Shown here piece by piece: positions 17,568-26,768 of a stretch of 64,000 nt of DNA. Source of the DNA: JBCBDX01 sp038529265 (GTDB lineage: Bacteria > Pseudomonadota > Alphaproteobacteria > Rhizobiales > Rhizobiaceae); NCBI GenBank assembly GCA_038529265.1, contig JBCBDX010000004.1:197812-261811 (forward strand), read 5' to 3'. The notes beneath the pieces were generated by a model. The model saw only the letters and a list, made by a program, of their open reading frames with translations. It ran no database searches and was not told where the DNA came from. A program made the position numbers and the translations under genes. Each line of letters begins with the position of its first letter. Within the stretch, counting starts at the first letter, position 1.

Positions 17568-17732
17568 ATGAGCGATCCAATCCGCGCGGAATCCATCGAA
17601 ACACCCAAAGCCGCGCTGATCATTTCGGCGGCAATCGTCGGCATTGGCGCGCTTGGTTTTGTCGGCTGGTCAAGCGAAGGCGCCAACCTTTTCTTCTCGC
17701 TAGTTCAGGCTGGCTTGGCTTGGTGCCTATAA
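17568..17732 (+). CDS. Small single-span membrane protein, 54 residues
   Basis: An ATG 31 bp after the helicase stop opens 54 codons ending in TAA. The predicted protein has a short polar N-terminus (MSDPIRAESIETPKAA), one hydrophobic span (about residues 16-34) and a second weaker hydrophobic end (NLFFSLVQAGLAWCL). I know no family for it. Placement in a tight gap behind uvrD on the same strand, and a typical alphaproteobacterial transmembrane composition, support it, but the ribosome site is weak. Confidence 0.45.
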   Translation: MSDPIRAESIETPKAALIISAAIVGIGALGFVGWSSEGANLFFSLVQAGLAWCL

Positions 17733-17817
17733 CCCGATCACACTTGTGAGAGTGCGGCAATTGCTCAATTGCAGCCCGTGAAACGACCACCTATTTAAGC
17801 GTTGGATCGGAGTAGCC

Positions 17818-18399
17818 ATGCGTTATTTATTTGCCGGACTTATTGTCGCCACCGCCGCTATTATCTTTCTTGCCGTCGGCATGCGCAGCGATATCCGAAA
17901 CGATCAGGAAGTGGCGGCGGCCTATGGGGTGCCGTTTGAACTGATCGACCATAATGGTCAGCCGATCACCGAAGACGCGTTTCGTGGCCAGCCAACCGCC
18001 CTCTTCTTCGGCTTCACACATTGCCCGGAAGTCTGCCCAACCACCGTCTATGAACTGGACGGTTGGTTCAAACAGTTGGGCGAAGATGGCCAGAACATAA
18101 ATGCGTTTTTCGTGACCATTGATCCCGAGCGAGATACAGCTGACCTTCTAAGCGCCTATCTGGAGTCGCAGTCAGACCGGATCACCGGCATCACCGGCGA
18201 TCCGGAAAAGGTTCGCGCCATGGCCCGTGGTTTCAACATATACTTTAAAAAGTTTGATGAAGATGAGAGCGGCTACAATATGGATCACACCGCATCCATT
18301 TTGTTGCTGGACTCAAACGGGGCGTTCCGAAAGACCATTTCATACGGTGAAAACACGGACACCGCGCTGCAAAAGCTGCGCGATCTCGCAAACACCTGA
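17818..18399 (+). CDS. SCO family copper chaperone/thiol protein
   Basis: A 193-residue protein with an N-terminal membrane anchor (residues 4-21) and a thioredoxin-like periplasmic domain. The copper/thiol motif is FTHCPEVCPTTVYEL with C69 and C73, and the third ligand H157 lies in MDHTASILLLDSNG. SCO proteins help build the CuA centre of cytochrome c oxidase or reduce its cysteines. A GGAG site precedes the start by 6 nt. No oxidase genes are nearby. Confidence 0.9.
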   Translation: MRYLFAGLIVATAAIIFLAVGMRSDIRNDQEVAAAYGVPFELIDHNGQPITEDAFRGQPTALFFGFTHCPEVCPTTVYELDGWFKQLGEDGQNINAFFVTIDPERDTADLLSAYLESQSDRITGITGDPEKVRAMARGFNIYFKKFDEDESGYNMDHTASILLLDSNGAFRKTISYGENTDTALQKLRDLANT

Positions 18400-18471
18400 C
18401 CGCTGGCTGTTGCCATATTAGCCTGATCGCGCGTATTTCGCGTTAGGGCACAACGCATAAAGGCGGTTCTT

Positions 18472-20322
18472 TTGGAGCATATCGCAATCAAACTCGCCTT
18501 CATTGGCGGGGCAGGCATTGCAGCGCAATGGTTGGCTTGGCGCTTTCGTTTGCCAGCAATCGTTTTGTTGCTCGTGGCAGGTTTCATCGCTGGGCCGGTC
18601 ACCGGCTTTATCGATCCTGTGCGCGATTTCGGCGACATCTACAAACCCGTCGTCGGATTGGCCGTTGCGATCATTCTTTTTGAAGGCGGGCTGACACTCA
18701 ACTTCAAAGAAATTCAGGAAACGTCCAAAGCCGTGCGCCGGGTGATCTTTGCCGGCGGGCCGCTGGTTTGGGCAGGCGGCACACTTGCCGCGCACTATAT
18801 CGGCGGCTTGGCTTGGCCGGTGGCCATTACGCTCGGCGCTGTGTTTGTGATAACAGGCCCCACTGTCATCATGCCGCTTTTGCGCACGGCCAAGCTCCAA
18901 TCTCGCCCGGCTTCAGTTCTGCGATGGGAGGCCATTGTCAACGACGCGCTGGGCGCGCTGATGGCAGTTATCGCGTTTGAGCTATTTCTGGTTTTCTCCG
19001 GACTGCATGCCGCATCCAACGTGTTTGCATCCGTGTTCACAGGCTTCTTTTTTGCCGGCATCGCTGGTTATGGCGCGGGCAAGTTCCTGATCTGGGCCTT
19101 CATTCGCGGTCACATACCTGACTATCTTAAAGCACCGGTACTTTTTGCTGTCGTCCTCAGCCTCTTTGCGGTGTCAAACGAGTTGTTGGAAGAATCGGGT
19201 CTCCTGACCGTAACGATCATGGGCATCACCATGGCCAATTCGCGGATTGCATCACTCACGGAAATGCGCCGCTTTAAAGAGACAGTGACCGTATTGCTCG
19301 TTTCCGGGCTATTTATTTTGCTCACAGCAGCGCTCGATTGGCCCACCATCGCACTCATCGATGTGCGTGCTATCGCCTTTGTTATTGTTCTGCTTTTCAT
19401 CGTGCGCCCGGTTGCTATCGCTATCGCAACGATCGGAACAGAACTGACGTGGCGCGAACGACTTTTGGTTGGCTGGATCGCACCGCGCGGCATCGTTGCC
19501 GTTGCTGTCACAGGTATTTTTGGCGCAGCTCTGGCTGACATGGGCGTGGAAGACGGCTCCAAGATGATCGCCTTTACGTTTGCAGTGGTGGTCGGATCGA
19601 TTTTGCTTCACGGCTTCTCGCTGCTACCGCTTGCTGCCGCGCTTGGCCTGCGATCAACGCAAAAACCAGGTATTCTGATCGTGGGCGGCTCGCGTTGGGC
19701 TACAGCCTTTGCCAACAAGTTGACGGATATGGACGTGGTGGTGACAATCTCAGACGCCAATTGGAACCATATCTCCGACGCGCGTCTTGCCAATCTGAAT
19801 GTGCACTATGGCGAGATTCTTTCCGAGCATGCGCATCACCATCTTGATCTGAACCGATACGCAACGCTGATCGCAGCGACTGACAACGACGCTTACAACG
19901 CGCTGGTCTGCACCGACTTCGGGCCGGAAATCGGACGCGGCAATGTTTATCAACTCGGCGATGACAGCACGAAAACAGCGCGCCAATCACTGAGCTTCAC
20001 GCTCGGCGGCATTCAGTTGTTCAAGCCGGGTCTCACATTGCGCGATCTGCAGGGCTATGTGCGTGATAACTGGGTATTCCAGTCAACGCGCCTGACCGAT
20101 GAATACACATACGAGCAATTCACCGAAGCACGCACTGAAGGTTCGCGTATGATCCTGTGGCGCAAGCCCGATGGCCGATTGGTTTTTGCCAGCAATTGCG
20201 CAGGTGCCAAGCCGCAGAAAAACGATGTTATCTTGCAATTCACACCACCCCGGCCGGAAAAGCAGGAGAGTGCGAAACACAGAGCACCTTCCACCGATAA
20301 ATCATCGGTCTCTGCGTCCTGA
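18472..20322 (+). CDS. Cation/proton antiporter (NhaP/CPA1 type) with Rossmann domain
   Basis: A 616-residue protein starting at TTG. Residues about 1-400 hold twelve or more membrane helices, with LPAIVLLLVAGFIAGP, AIILFEGGLTL, TGPTVIMPLL and WEAIVNDALGAL (the ND pair of the electroneutral CPA1 exchangers) and WIAPRGIVAVAV. Residues about 405-520 look like an RCK/TrkA-N nucleotide-binding domain: ILIVGGSRWATAFANKL, then TLIAATDNDAYNALVC. It likely exchanges sodium or potassium for protons under nucleotide control. The gene begins 72 bp after the SCO stop. Confidence 0.85.
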   Translation: MEHIAIKLAFIGGAGIAAQWLAWRFRLPAIVLLLVAGFIAGPVTGFIDPVRDFGDIYKPVVGLAVAIILFEGGLTLNFKEIQETSKAVRRVIFAGGPLVWAGGTLAAHYIGGLAWPVAITLGAVFVITGPTVIMPLLRTAKLQSRPASVLRWEAIVNDALGALMAVIAFELFLVFSGLHAASNVFASVFTGFFFAGIAGYGAGKFLIWAFIRGHIPDYLKAPVLFAVVLSLFAVSNELLEESGLLTVTIMGITMANSRIASLTEMRRFKETVTVLLVSGLFILLTAALDWPTIALIDVRAIAFVIVLLFIVRPVAIAIATIGTELTWRERLLVGWIAPRGIVAVAVTGIFGAALADMGVEDGSKMIAFTFAVVVGSILLHGFSLLPLAAALGLRSTQKPGILIVGGSRWATAFANKLTDMDVVVTISDANWNHISDARLANLNVHYGEILSEHAHHHLDLNRYATLIAATDNDAYNALVCTDFGPEIGRGNVYQLGDDSTKTARQSLSFTLGGIQLFKPGLTLRDLQGYVRDNWVFQSTRLTDEYTYEQFTEARTEGSRMILWRKPDGRLVFASNCAGAKPQKNDVILQFTPPRPEKQESAKHRAPSTDKSSVSAS

Positions 20323-20339
20323 AATTTTGGAACATCATT

Positions 20340-21236
20340 TTGAATACCTCGCAGCAAAACCGCATTTTCACACAACTGCCAAAGGAAGACGCGCACCGAC
20401 TCTTTGAAGCACTGGATGCTGCGCTCGAGGAAGACGGGCACGCCGTCTCTGTTTTTGAGACCTTTGAAGACTCAGGCGTCTTTGAAGTCTCTGTCTACGT
20501 GGACGCGGAAGAAACTGACGCCGTCATCGCTCAAATCGCAAAGACCGCAAAAGCAGCCAATTTGGAAACAAAAATCGTCACCGAAGAACTGCAAGATGAA
20601 GACTGGGTTGCCAAATCGTTAGAAGGTCTCAAGCCCGTGCGCGTGGACCGCTTTGTCGTCCATGGAAGTCATGATCGTGACATGATCGGCGGGACCGAAA
20701 CAGGTATTGAAATCGAAGCGGGCCAAGCCTTCGGTACCGGCCACCACGGAACCACCGCAGGGTGCCTGGATATGATGGCCAGATTGTTCCGCCGTCGCGT
20801 TCCCAATATCGTTTTAGATGTCGGGACAGGAAGCGCGGTCCTTGCCATAGCAGCCGCCAAGCGCTGGAAAGTGCCGGTGATCGCAACCGACATTGACCCT
20901 GTGGCAACAAAAGTGGCCAGACATAATGCTGCTTTGAATGGCGTGGGCGGGCTCGTTCATTGCCTCACAACGGGCGGGCTGACGCACAATGTGGTGCGTG
21001 GCAACGGGCCCTATCCGGTTATTGTTGCTAACATTCTGGCCAAGCCTCTTATGAAGCTGGCACCTCAGTTTGCGGAAAATCTGACCAATGGTGGCGACGT
21101 TATTTTGTCCGGTATTCTGGCCCAACAACGTTTCAAGGTGTTGGCAGCATTCCGCCAACAGGGTCTTTATCACCAGAAGACAATCTGGCGCGAGGGTTGG
21201 GTCACGCTCCACCTGCGTGCGAACAGCCCAAACTGA
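20340..21236 (+). CDS. prmA: Ribosomal protein L11 methyltransferase
   Basis: A 298-residue methyltransferase starting at TTG, 17 bp after the antiporter. The N-terminal half is the L11-recognition domain; FGTGHHGTTAGCLDMMA and VLDVGTGSAVLAIAAAKRW (SAM motif I) then VIATDIDPVATKVARHNAALNG and VIVANILAKPLMKLAPQF complete the catalytic part. It trimethylates ribosomal protein L11. Confidence 0.93.
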   Translation: MNTSQQNRIFTQLPKEDAHRLFEALDAALEEDGHAVSVFETFEDSGVFEVSVYVDAEETDAVIAQIAKTAKAANLETKIVTEELQDEDWVAKSLEGLKPVRVDRFVVHGSHDRDMIGGTETGIEIEAGQAFGTGHHGTTAGCLDMMARLFRRRVPNIVLDVGTGSAVLAIAAAKRWKVPVIATDIDPVATKVARHNAALNGVGGLVHCLTTGGLTHNVVRGNGPYPVIVANILAKPLMKLAPQFAENLTNGGDVILSGILAQQRFKVLAAFRQQGLYHQKTIWREGWVTLHLRANSPN

Positions 21237-21410
21237 TCAAGCAAACGGCTGACGGCCTTTCAGCAAATCCTGGCGGTTCAGACCACGCGCTTTCAGGCTT
21301 TCATCGTCCAGCATCAAAAGCGCGCCATTGACGTATTTTGCGGCTTCGCGACCACGCGCTTCGACCATTGCGTCGATAATGTTGCGGAACATGCTTTTGC
21401 GGGTTGCCAT
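21237..21410 (-). CDS. Small conserved-looking basic protein, 57 residues
   Basis: From MATRKSMFRNII the protein runs 57 residues: an arginine-rich helix (DAMVEARGREAAKYVNGALL) and a C-terminal DDESLKARGLNRQDLLKG. The layout resembles the short DUF1127-like rhizobial proteins, though the match is from memory. Its stop abuts the prmA stop directly. The start is taken at the last ATG before the helix; 33 further codons upstream are open. Confidence 0.55.
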   Translation of the reverse strand: MATRKSMFRNIIDAMVEARGREAAKYVNGALLMLDDESLKARGLNRQDLLKGRQPFA

Positions 21411-21551
21411 GATGGGCTCCATCTTGTTGCGGTACGAAATAAATGGCGCACACAATGCCGATCGGCTACGCCTAAAGTCGCAAAACTGCCATGCAGCATT
21501 GCATGGCAAATAATGGTCTGCGAACGAGCGACCTACGACTCAGGGGATCAC

Positions 21552-23381
21552 ATGTATCAGTCATTCAATCTTAAAAGTGACGGCACCAAGGGCCCGGAGC
21601 GCGTAGCCGCGCTACGAGCGCTGATGCGTGACAAGGAGTTTGATGCCTTTCTGTTGCCTCATAGTGATCCGCACCAAAATGAGTATCTACCAGAACGTGA
21701 CGAGCGTTTGGCATGGTTGACCGGCTTCACAGGGTCTGCAGGCGCAGCCATTATCACGCAAGACAGGGCCGTTATTCTGGTAGATGGCCGCTACACGCTG
21801 CAAGCACGTGAACAGGCCGATGACGAAACATTTCAGATCGATGATTTGGTCGGTCTTGGCGTTTCGGGTTGGATCAAGAAACACCTGCCTGAAAAAACAC
21901 GGCTCGCCTACGATCCATGGATGCATACGCAAAATGCGGTCGAGAGCCTGACCAAGCTTGCAGACAAGACTGGCATCGCGCTCGTCGGGATTGAGCAAAA
22001 CCCGATTGATCAAATCTGGCCCGATCAACCCCTACTGCCAACAGGCGATATCACCATTCAGCGCAAAGAATTGGCGGGCATGACCGCCAAACGCAAACTA
22101 CGAGATCTGCAAAAGGAGCTTCGCGCACAAAAGGTTGACGCCGTCATTTTGACCGATCCAACTTCTGCCAGTTGGCTTTTTAACATTCGCGGCAACCAGA
22201 TTGTGCATACGCCGCTGGTGCTGGCTTGGACGATCGTGCCCGCGCGCGGGATGGCACAACTCTTCGTTGATACAAGCAACGCTGATATTGAGGCGCAGGC
22301 CTATCTGACGCAGTTGGCCGACCTCCACCCCTATGAAGAATTCGCGGACGCTATCGATGCGCTGGCTAGAACGGCCAAATCCATCATGATAGATCCAGCG
22401 CGCGCAGCTAACGCCGTCTATGCCAAACTGGATGCGGGCGGCGCTGCGCTGGTCAAGGCGAGCGATCCATGTGCGTTGCCCCGCGCGCGCAAAAACCGCA
22501 CTGAGCTAAAAGGTGCCACCAACGCGCACGAGCGCGATGGTGTGGCGATGATACAGTTTTTGGCCTGGCTGGGTGCGCAGGACCCGGAAAGCCTGGATGA
22601 GATCAGCGTCGCCAAGAAACTGGAAAATTGCCGTGCTGAAACCGGCGAGCGGCTCGGCGTGCCACTGCGCGATATATCATTTGATACCATCTGCGGTTCG
22701 GGCCCAAACGGCGCCATCGTCCACTATCGCGTTACCGAAGACAGCAATCGCCGGATGAAGCGCGATGATCTGTTGCTGATGGATTCCGGCGCGCAATATG
22801 AAGATGGCACAACGGACATCACGCGGGTCATCCCACTGGGCGAGCCAAGTGCTGAACAAAAAAAGCACTTCACGCTCGTCCTCAAAGGCATGATCGCGAT
22901 CAGCCTGGCAAAGTTCCCGGCAGGTACACGCGGCTCTGACCTTGACCCCCTAGCGCGCCGCGCGCTGTGGGAGCACGGCTTGGACTATGGCCACGGCACC
23001 GGCCATGGCATCGGCTCATACCTTGCCGTTCATGAAGGCCCGCAATCCATCTCCAAGAGAGGTGCGGCGCAACTTGAAACAGGGATGATCGTCTCCAACG
23101 AACCCGGCTATTATAAAACCGGCAGCCACGGTATCCGGATCGAAAACCTTGTCTATGTGAAGCCGCCAAAGGTGCCTCGTGATGGCGAAATCGCGGTTCA
23201 CTCGTTTGAGACGTTGACGCTGTGCCCGATTGACCGTCGTCTCATCGAACGCAAGCTCTTGTCCAGGCAAGAGCGCCAATGGCTGAACCGCTATCACGCG
23301 CGGGTGCGGCGGGTTCTTTCACCACTCATTGAGGATCAGGCCGTGCGCCTTTGGCTCGATCAGGCAACCGCGCGGATTTGA
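21552..23381 (+). CDS. Xaa-Pro aminopeptidase (M24, aminopeptidase P family)
   Basis: A 609-residue three-domain protein like eukaryotic-type aminopeptidase P. Two creatinase-like N-terminal domains (LPHSDPHQNEYLPERDERLAWLTGFTGSAG; PTSASWLFNIRG) precede the pita-bread domain. Metal ligands sit in LLMDSGAQYEDGTTDITR (two Asp), GTGHGIGSYLAVHE (His), NEPGYY (Glu) and IRIENLV (Glu). It removes N-terminal residues before proline. AGGGGA placed 5 nt before ATG at 21552 decides the start. Confidence 0.93.
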   Translation: MYQSFNLKSDGTKGPERVAALRALMRDKEFDAFLLPHSDPHQNEYLPERDERLAWLTGFTGSAGAAIITQDRAVILVDGRYTLQAREQADDETFQIDDLVGLGVSGWIKKHLPEKTRLAYDPWMHTQNAVESLTKLADKTGIALVGIEQNPIDQIWPDQPLLPTGDITIQRKELAGMTAKRKLRDLQKELRAQKVDAVILTDPTSASWLFNIRGNQIVHTPLVLAWTIVPARGMAQLFVDTSNADIEAQAYLTQLADLHPYEEFADAIDALARTAKSIMIDPARAANAVYAKLDAGGAALVKASDPCALPRARKNRTELKGATNAHERDGVAMIQFLAWLGAQDPESLDEISVAKKLENCRAETGERLGVPLRDISFDTICGSGPNGAIVHYRVTEDSNRRMKRDDLLLMDSGAQYEDGTTDITRVIPLGEPSAEQKKHFTLVLKGMIAISLAKFPAGTRGSDLDPLARRALWEHGLDYGHGTGHGIGSYLAVHEGPQSISKRGAAQLETGMIVSNEPGYYKTGSHGIRIENLVYVKPPKVPRDGEIAVHSFETLTLCPIDRRLIERKLLSRQERQWLNRYHARVRRVLSPLIEDQAVRLWLDQATARI

Positions 23382-23678
23382 TCACCCGAGCAGCGCACGA
23401 AAGCCAAGAACCGCAGCCCACCCGACCGCGAACATGCCGAGCGGCGGCAGGTAAAGCGCGGCAACGCCCGCGACAATCAAAGCCGCCCGGTCGGCCATCG
23501 ACCCAAAAGCGAGCGATGGCACAACGATGGTGGTCAATACAGCGGCAGGCACGGCGTTGAGCGCTGCTTCCACACGCGGCGGAATTTCTGAAAAGCGTGA
23601 TAAAACCAGATGCCCTGCGGCCCGCGTTGCGTAGGTCGCGACCGCAGCGCCGATGATGATCCAGACCGTTACCGACAT
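23382..23678 (-). CDS. azlD: AzlD-type small subunit of branched-chain amino acid exporter
   Basis: A 98-residue membrane protein with about four helices; MSVTVWIIIGAAVATYATRA and PPRVEAALNAVPAAVLTTIVVP are typical of AzlD. It follows azlC with a one-base gap after the TGA, and its stop abuts that of the aminopeptidase gene. AzlC and AzlD together export branched-chain amino acids; substrate specificity varies in the family. Confidence 0.85.
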   Translation of the reverse strand: MSVTVWIIIGAAVATYATRAAGHLVLSRFSEIPPRVEAALNAVPAAVLTTIVVPSLAFGSMADRAALIVAGVAALYLPPLGMFAVGWAAVLGFRALLG

Positions 23679-23679
23679 T

Positions 23680-24384
23680 TCAAACCACCATCCGATGGTC
23701 GTTGGGAAGACCCAAAATGGCGGCAACCAAAACGCCGCTAAGGCCACCCAGCGACACATGCCATGGCGAGCCGATAAAGTGAAAGGCGAGGATCGAGACG
23801 ATGGCGCTCGCGGCAACGACCGGCAGCCAGTTTGCGCGTTTTCTGAACGCCAGCACCAGCGACAGAAAATAGATCGGCAGCAGCATGTCCACGCCATATT
23901 GTTCGGGGTTTTCAATGAGACCACCGAACAACGCACCCAAAAAGGTGACGAAAATCCAAAGCGTCCACCATGTAAGCCCGCCGCCCATAAACCAGGCGAA
24001 GGTGATCGGCTTGCCACTTTCCGCGCGTTTTTCGCTTTCCGCAAAATGCGGATCGACCAAAAAATGGAACGCCACGTAGCGCTGCCAAGGCTGGAAATCC
24101 CTCATGCGCCGCCCCGTCACCGCCGAATAAAGCACATGGCGAAAATTCACCGCGAAGATCGAAAAGACAATCAACCAGGGAGCGATCTGCTGGCCGAAGA
24201 GTTCGATCCCCACCATCTGGCTAGCACCGGCAAAGACGATGGCGCTCATAAGCGTCGCCTCGAAAACCGTCATGCCATTATCGACGGCCAGCGCCCCGAA
24301 CAAAGCCCCAAACGGCGCTGCCGCCAATATCGGCGCACCGGCGCTGAAAACACCTTGCATAAACTCTGATTTTTGCCCGGCCAT
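23680..24384 (-). CDS. azlC: AzlC-type large subunit of branched-chain amino acid exporter
   Basis: A 234-residue protein with about seven hydrophobic segments. PILAAAPFGALFGALA, SAIVFAGASQMVGIELF, NFRHVLYSAV and LSGVLVAAILGLP match AzlC. The ATG at 24384 is preferred over a TTG three codons earlier because GGAGG lies 9 nt upstream. It is first in a two-gene unit with azlD. Confidence 0.88.
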   Translation of the reverse strand: MAGQKSEFMQGVFSAGAPILAAAPFGALFGALAVDNGMTVFEATLMSAIVFAGASQMVGIELFGQQIAPWLIVFSIFAVNFRHVLYSAVTGRRMRDFQPWQRYVAFHFLVDPHFAESEKRAESGKPITFAWFMGGGLTWWTLWIFVTFLGALFGGLIENPEQYGVDMLLPIYFLSLVLAFRKRANWLPVVAASAIVSILAFHFIGSPWHVSLGGLSGVLVAAILGLPNDHRMVV

Positions 24385-24656
24385 GGCGCTCAACCTCCGA
24401 GCCCGTGCTAGCGGCAGCCCGCTAACCTGTCACGCCAAAAGCGCTGATGGATGGATTAGGTTTTTTGAAGGGGGTGGGCAAAGTGCAGGCAATCTAAGAT
24501 TTGCGGACTGGCGAATTCGGCTTATAGCTGCCGTTCAGGACCGGCAGCGGCACTTCTTCAAAGCGGCCATTCGTGGCCACGGACCAAATTTCCCAAGTGA
24601 GTGACGGGATAGCGGACTTTTGAGACATTCGCTGGGTTTACACCAATGGCCGCTCA

Positions 24657-25046
24657 TCAAAGACCAAGCACTTTCTTCACAGAGCCTTGTTTGCTGAAAG
24701 ACCAATCGATAGGACCATTTTCCGTCAAGTAGATGATTGAATTACCAGACGGGAAGCCAATCGCGTCAAGCCGCTTTCTAACATCACTGTACAAAGCCTC
24801 TTTCTGGGCATCGGTGCGCCCGGCCAACAAGGTGATGTCTATGATAATGGTCGCGGCACCATCCCGTTCGCCCAAAAAAGTTGGATGCAGGATCATATCC
24901 TCCTGTGCGTGGCGGGTGACGATGCAGAAATAGTCTTTTGGATTGACTGCGCAGGTTTCCACCAGGCTTTCATGAAGCAGGTCGTTTATTTGATGGCACG
25001 TTGCGACGGACAGGCCTTCCGGCACATGAAGCTTATTGAGCGGCAT
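24657..25046 (-). CDS. Tautomerase family protein
   Basis: A 129-residue protein starting MPLNKLHVPEG, so proline 2 becomes the N-terminal catalytic residue after methionine removal, as in 4-oxalocrotonate tautomerase relatives. DYFCIVTRH, RDGAATIIIDITLLAGRTDAQKEALYSDVRKRL and GNSIIYLTEN fit a fused tautomerase_3-like fold. The substrate is unknown. It is divergent from a LysR gene that may control it. The start is fixed by the required N-terminal proline. Confidence 0.78.
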   Translation of the reverse strand: MPLNKLHVPEGLSVATCHQINDLLHESLVETCAVNPKDYFCIVTRHAQEDMILHPTFLGERDGAATIIIDITLLAGRTDAQKEALYSDVRKRLDAIGFPSGNSIIYLTENGPIDWSFSKQGSVKKVLGL

Positions 25047-25156
25047 ACTCTTGGTCCTCTGATCTGGCGGTAGCGACTTTTGAATTTCTATTGTTGATCC
25101 AAGTGCGGAAAAAGACGATTCCATGCGAAACTTTATTGATTCAGAGTCTGCAATAA

Positions 25157-26041
25157 ATGTCGCACCTTGCCCCCGAGATCGAAGCTTTTGTCCGCGTTGT
25201 GGAGCGCGGCTCGTTCGTGTCGGTGGCTTCAGATATGGGATACACGTCGTCCGGCATCTCCCGAATGATAACAAGGCTGGAGGAAAACATAGGCACCAAA
25301 CTCCTGTTTCGATCAACGCGGAGCCTGTCTCTCACCCCCGAAGGAGAGGCATTCCTGCCTCGGGCACGCTCCATACTGGAGACATTAGAAATTGCTGGAG
25401 CTGAGTTGTCCGATGCGTCGACGGCCCCTCGCGGGCATATCCGACTGAACTGTGGTTCCGCTTTCGCTAATCACAAACTGGCGCCTCAACTGACAAAATT
25501 CCGAGAGCTGTATCCTCACATCTCACTCGACATTGCCGTTACGGATCAGCGCGTCGATCCAGTCTATGACCAGGCGGACGTCACGGTCCGTGTGGGCGAT
25601 CTAGATGACAGCAGCCTTATCGCCATTCACTTGGGAACCGTGGTGCGCGTGATCGCCGCAAGCCCCGAGTACCTCGCGCAACATGGAGAGCCGCAAACAG
25701 CCCAGGACCTTCGGCAGCACAACTGTCTGTTGTTGAACGGTTTCCCGCATCAAGCAGCGTGGCCTTTTCAGGAGAATGGCCAGTCGATAAAGATAAATGT
25801 GAAAGGCCAGCTGACATCAGACAGTGCCGAAACGCTTCTGCAGGCGGCCTTGTCGGGTGCGGGCATCATTCGTCTGGGTGATTTCCTCGGTGCCAGATCA
25901 TTAGCATCGGGTCGGCTTGTTCCCATCTTGACCAAGACACATGATCCCTCTGAGCAGCCCATAACGGCCTTGATACAACCTGGTCGGCAATCTGTTCCCA
26001 GAGTTCGCACGCTTTTGAAGTTCCTGAAATCGGATATCTGA
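25157..26041 (+). CDS. LysR family transcriptional regulator
   Basis: A 294-residue protein. IEAFVRVVERGSFVSVASDMGYTSSGISRMITRLEENIGTKLL is the winged helix-turn-helix, and residues about 90-294 are the substrate-binding domain (GHIRLNCGSAFANHKLAPQL). It is divergent from the tautomerase gene with a 110-bp gap, the usual arrangement for a LysR regulator and its target. No clear T-N11-A site was found in the gap. Confidence 0.88.
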   Translation: MSHLAPEIEAFVRVVERGSFVSVASDMGYTSSGISRMITRLEENIGTKLLFRSTRSLSLTPEGEAFLPRARSILETLEIAGAELSDASTAPRGHIRLNCGSAFANHKLAPQLTKFRELYPHISLDIAVTDQRVDPVYDQADVTVRVGDLDDSSLIAIHLGTVVRVIAASPEYLAQHGEPQTAQDLRQHNCLLLNGFPHQAAWPFQENGQSIKINVKGQLTSDSAETLLQAALSGAGIIRLGDFLGARSLASGRLVPILTKTHDPSEQPITALIQPGRQSVPRVRTLLKFLKSDI

Positions 26042-26200
26042 CTAGATCTTTAAAACCCGACAACGGAAACTCGTGCAAGCAGCAGCATTCTTCATTTTGG
26101 GCTCGGAGCAGAATTTGTCGCATTAGCGTTTGCGTGCAGTATTGGGTTGCGCTGAATGTCTGAGTGATGCGGTTGGAGGGAACGGTTGAGGAGATAACGC

Positions 26201-26668
26201 ATGCCTGCTTCCAACCTGCCAATGGTGATCCCATCAAAACGCGCCCGGAACTATGGGCGCATTATAGGTCAAAAACGTCCGCTACTGCCCAAACATGTTT
26301 GGGCGATCCGTGTTCGACTGAAACTTGCGGAAGCCGTCCGAGACCTCCCGCAGTTCAATCTTGCAAACGACAGCAAGCTGCGAGGATGTGATCCGGTTTC
26401 GTTGAAGGTGTCGGATGTTTACTCTGCTGGATCGATCAAGGAGCGCGCTTCAGTTCTGCAAAGCAAAACGCAATCTCCGGTACGATTTGAGATCACTGAT
26501 AGCACGCGAAAGTCGCTACTCGATTGGATCCATCATCCATTAATTTCAGGCCATGATTATCTGTGGCCTGGCCGGTTTCATGACCGGCCCAAAGTAGACC
26601 TTCGAATTCTGCGGAGCAAACGGCCTAATCGGAACGTATTCCGAATTTTTTGGCTATTTGCTGTTTAG
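26201..26668 (+). pseudogene. Truncated tyrosine recombinase (integrase) remnant
   Basis: The first 130 or so codons match a small integrase family I recall in proteobacteria: KRARNYGRIIGQKRPLLPKHVWAIRVRL, FNLANDSKLRGCDPVSLKVSDV and KERASVLQSKTQSPVRFEITDSTRKSLLDW, ending DYLWPGRFHDRP near 26592. The catalytic arginine region (SKLRGCD) and the lysine loop (QSKTQ) are present. The part with HxxR and the nucleophilic tyrosine is absent; the remaining 25 codons are unrelated. It cannot be an active recombinase. Confidence 0.7.
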
Positions 26669-26768
26669 AACCTCTTGGCCAACTGCGTTTGTGCTTGCGA
26701 GAATCAAACTCCGGATGGAAACAGGCCATCTTATTTTATCATCGATGTCCTTGATCGCGCAGATGCCG

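Noticed and set aside
23653..24369. A 238-codon plus-strand frame
   Set aside because: Antisense to azlC; very rich in Arg, His and Gln with no motif.
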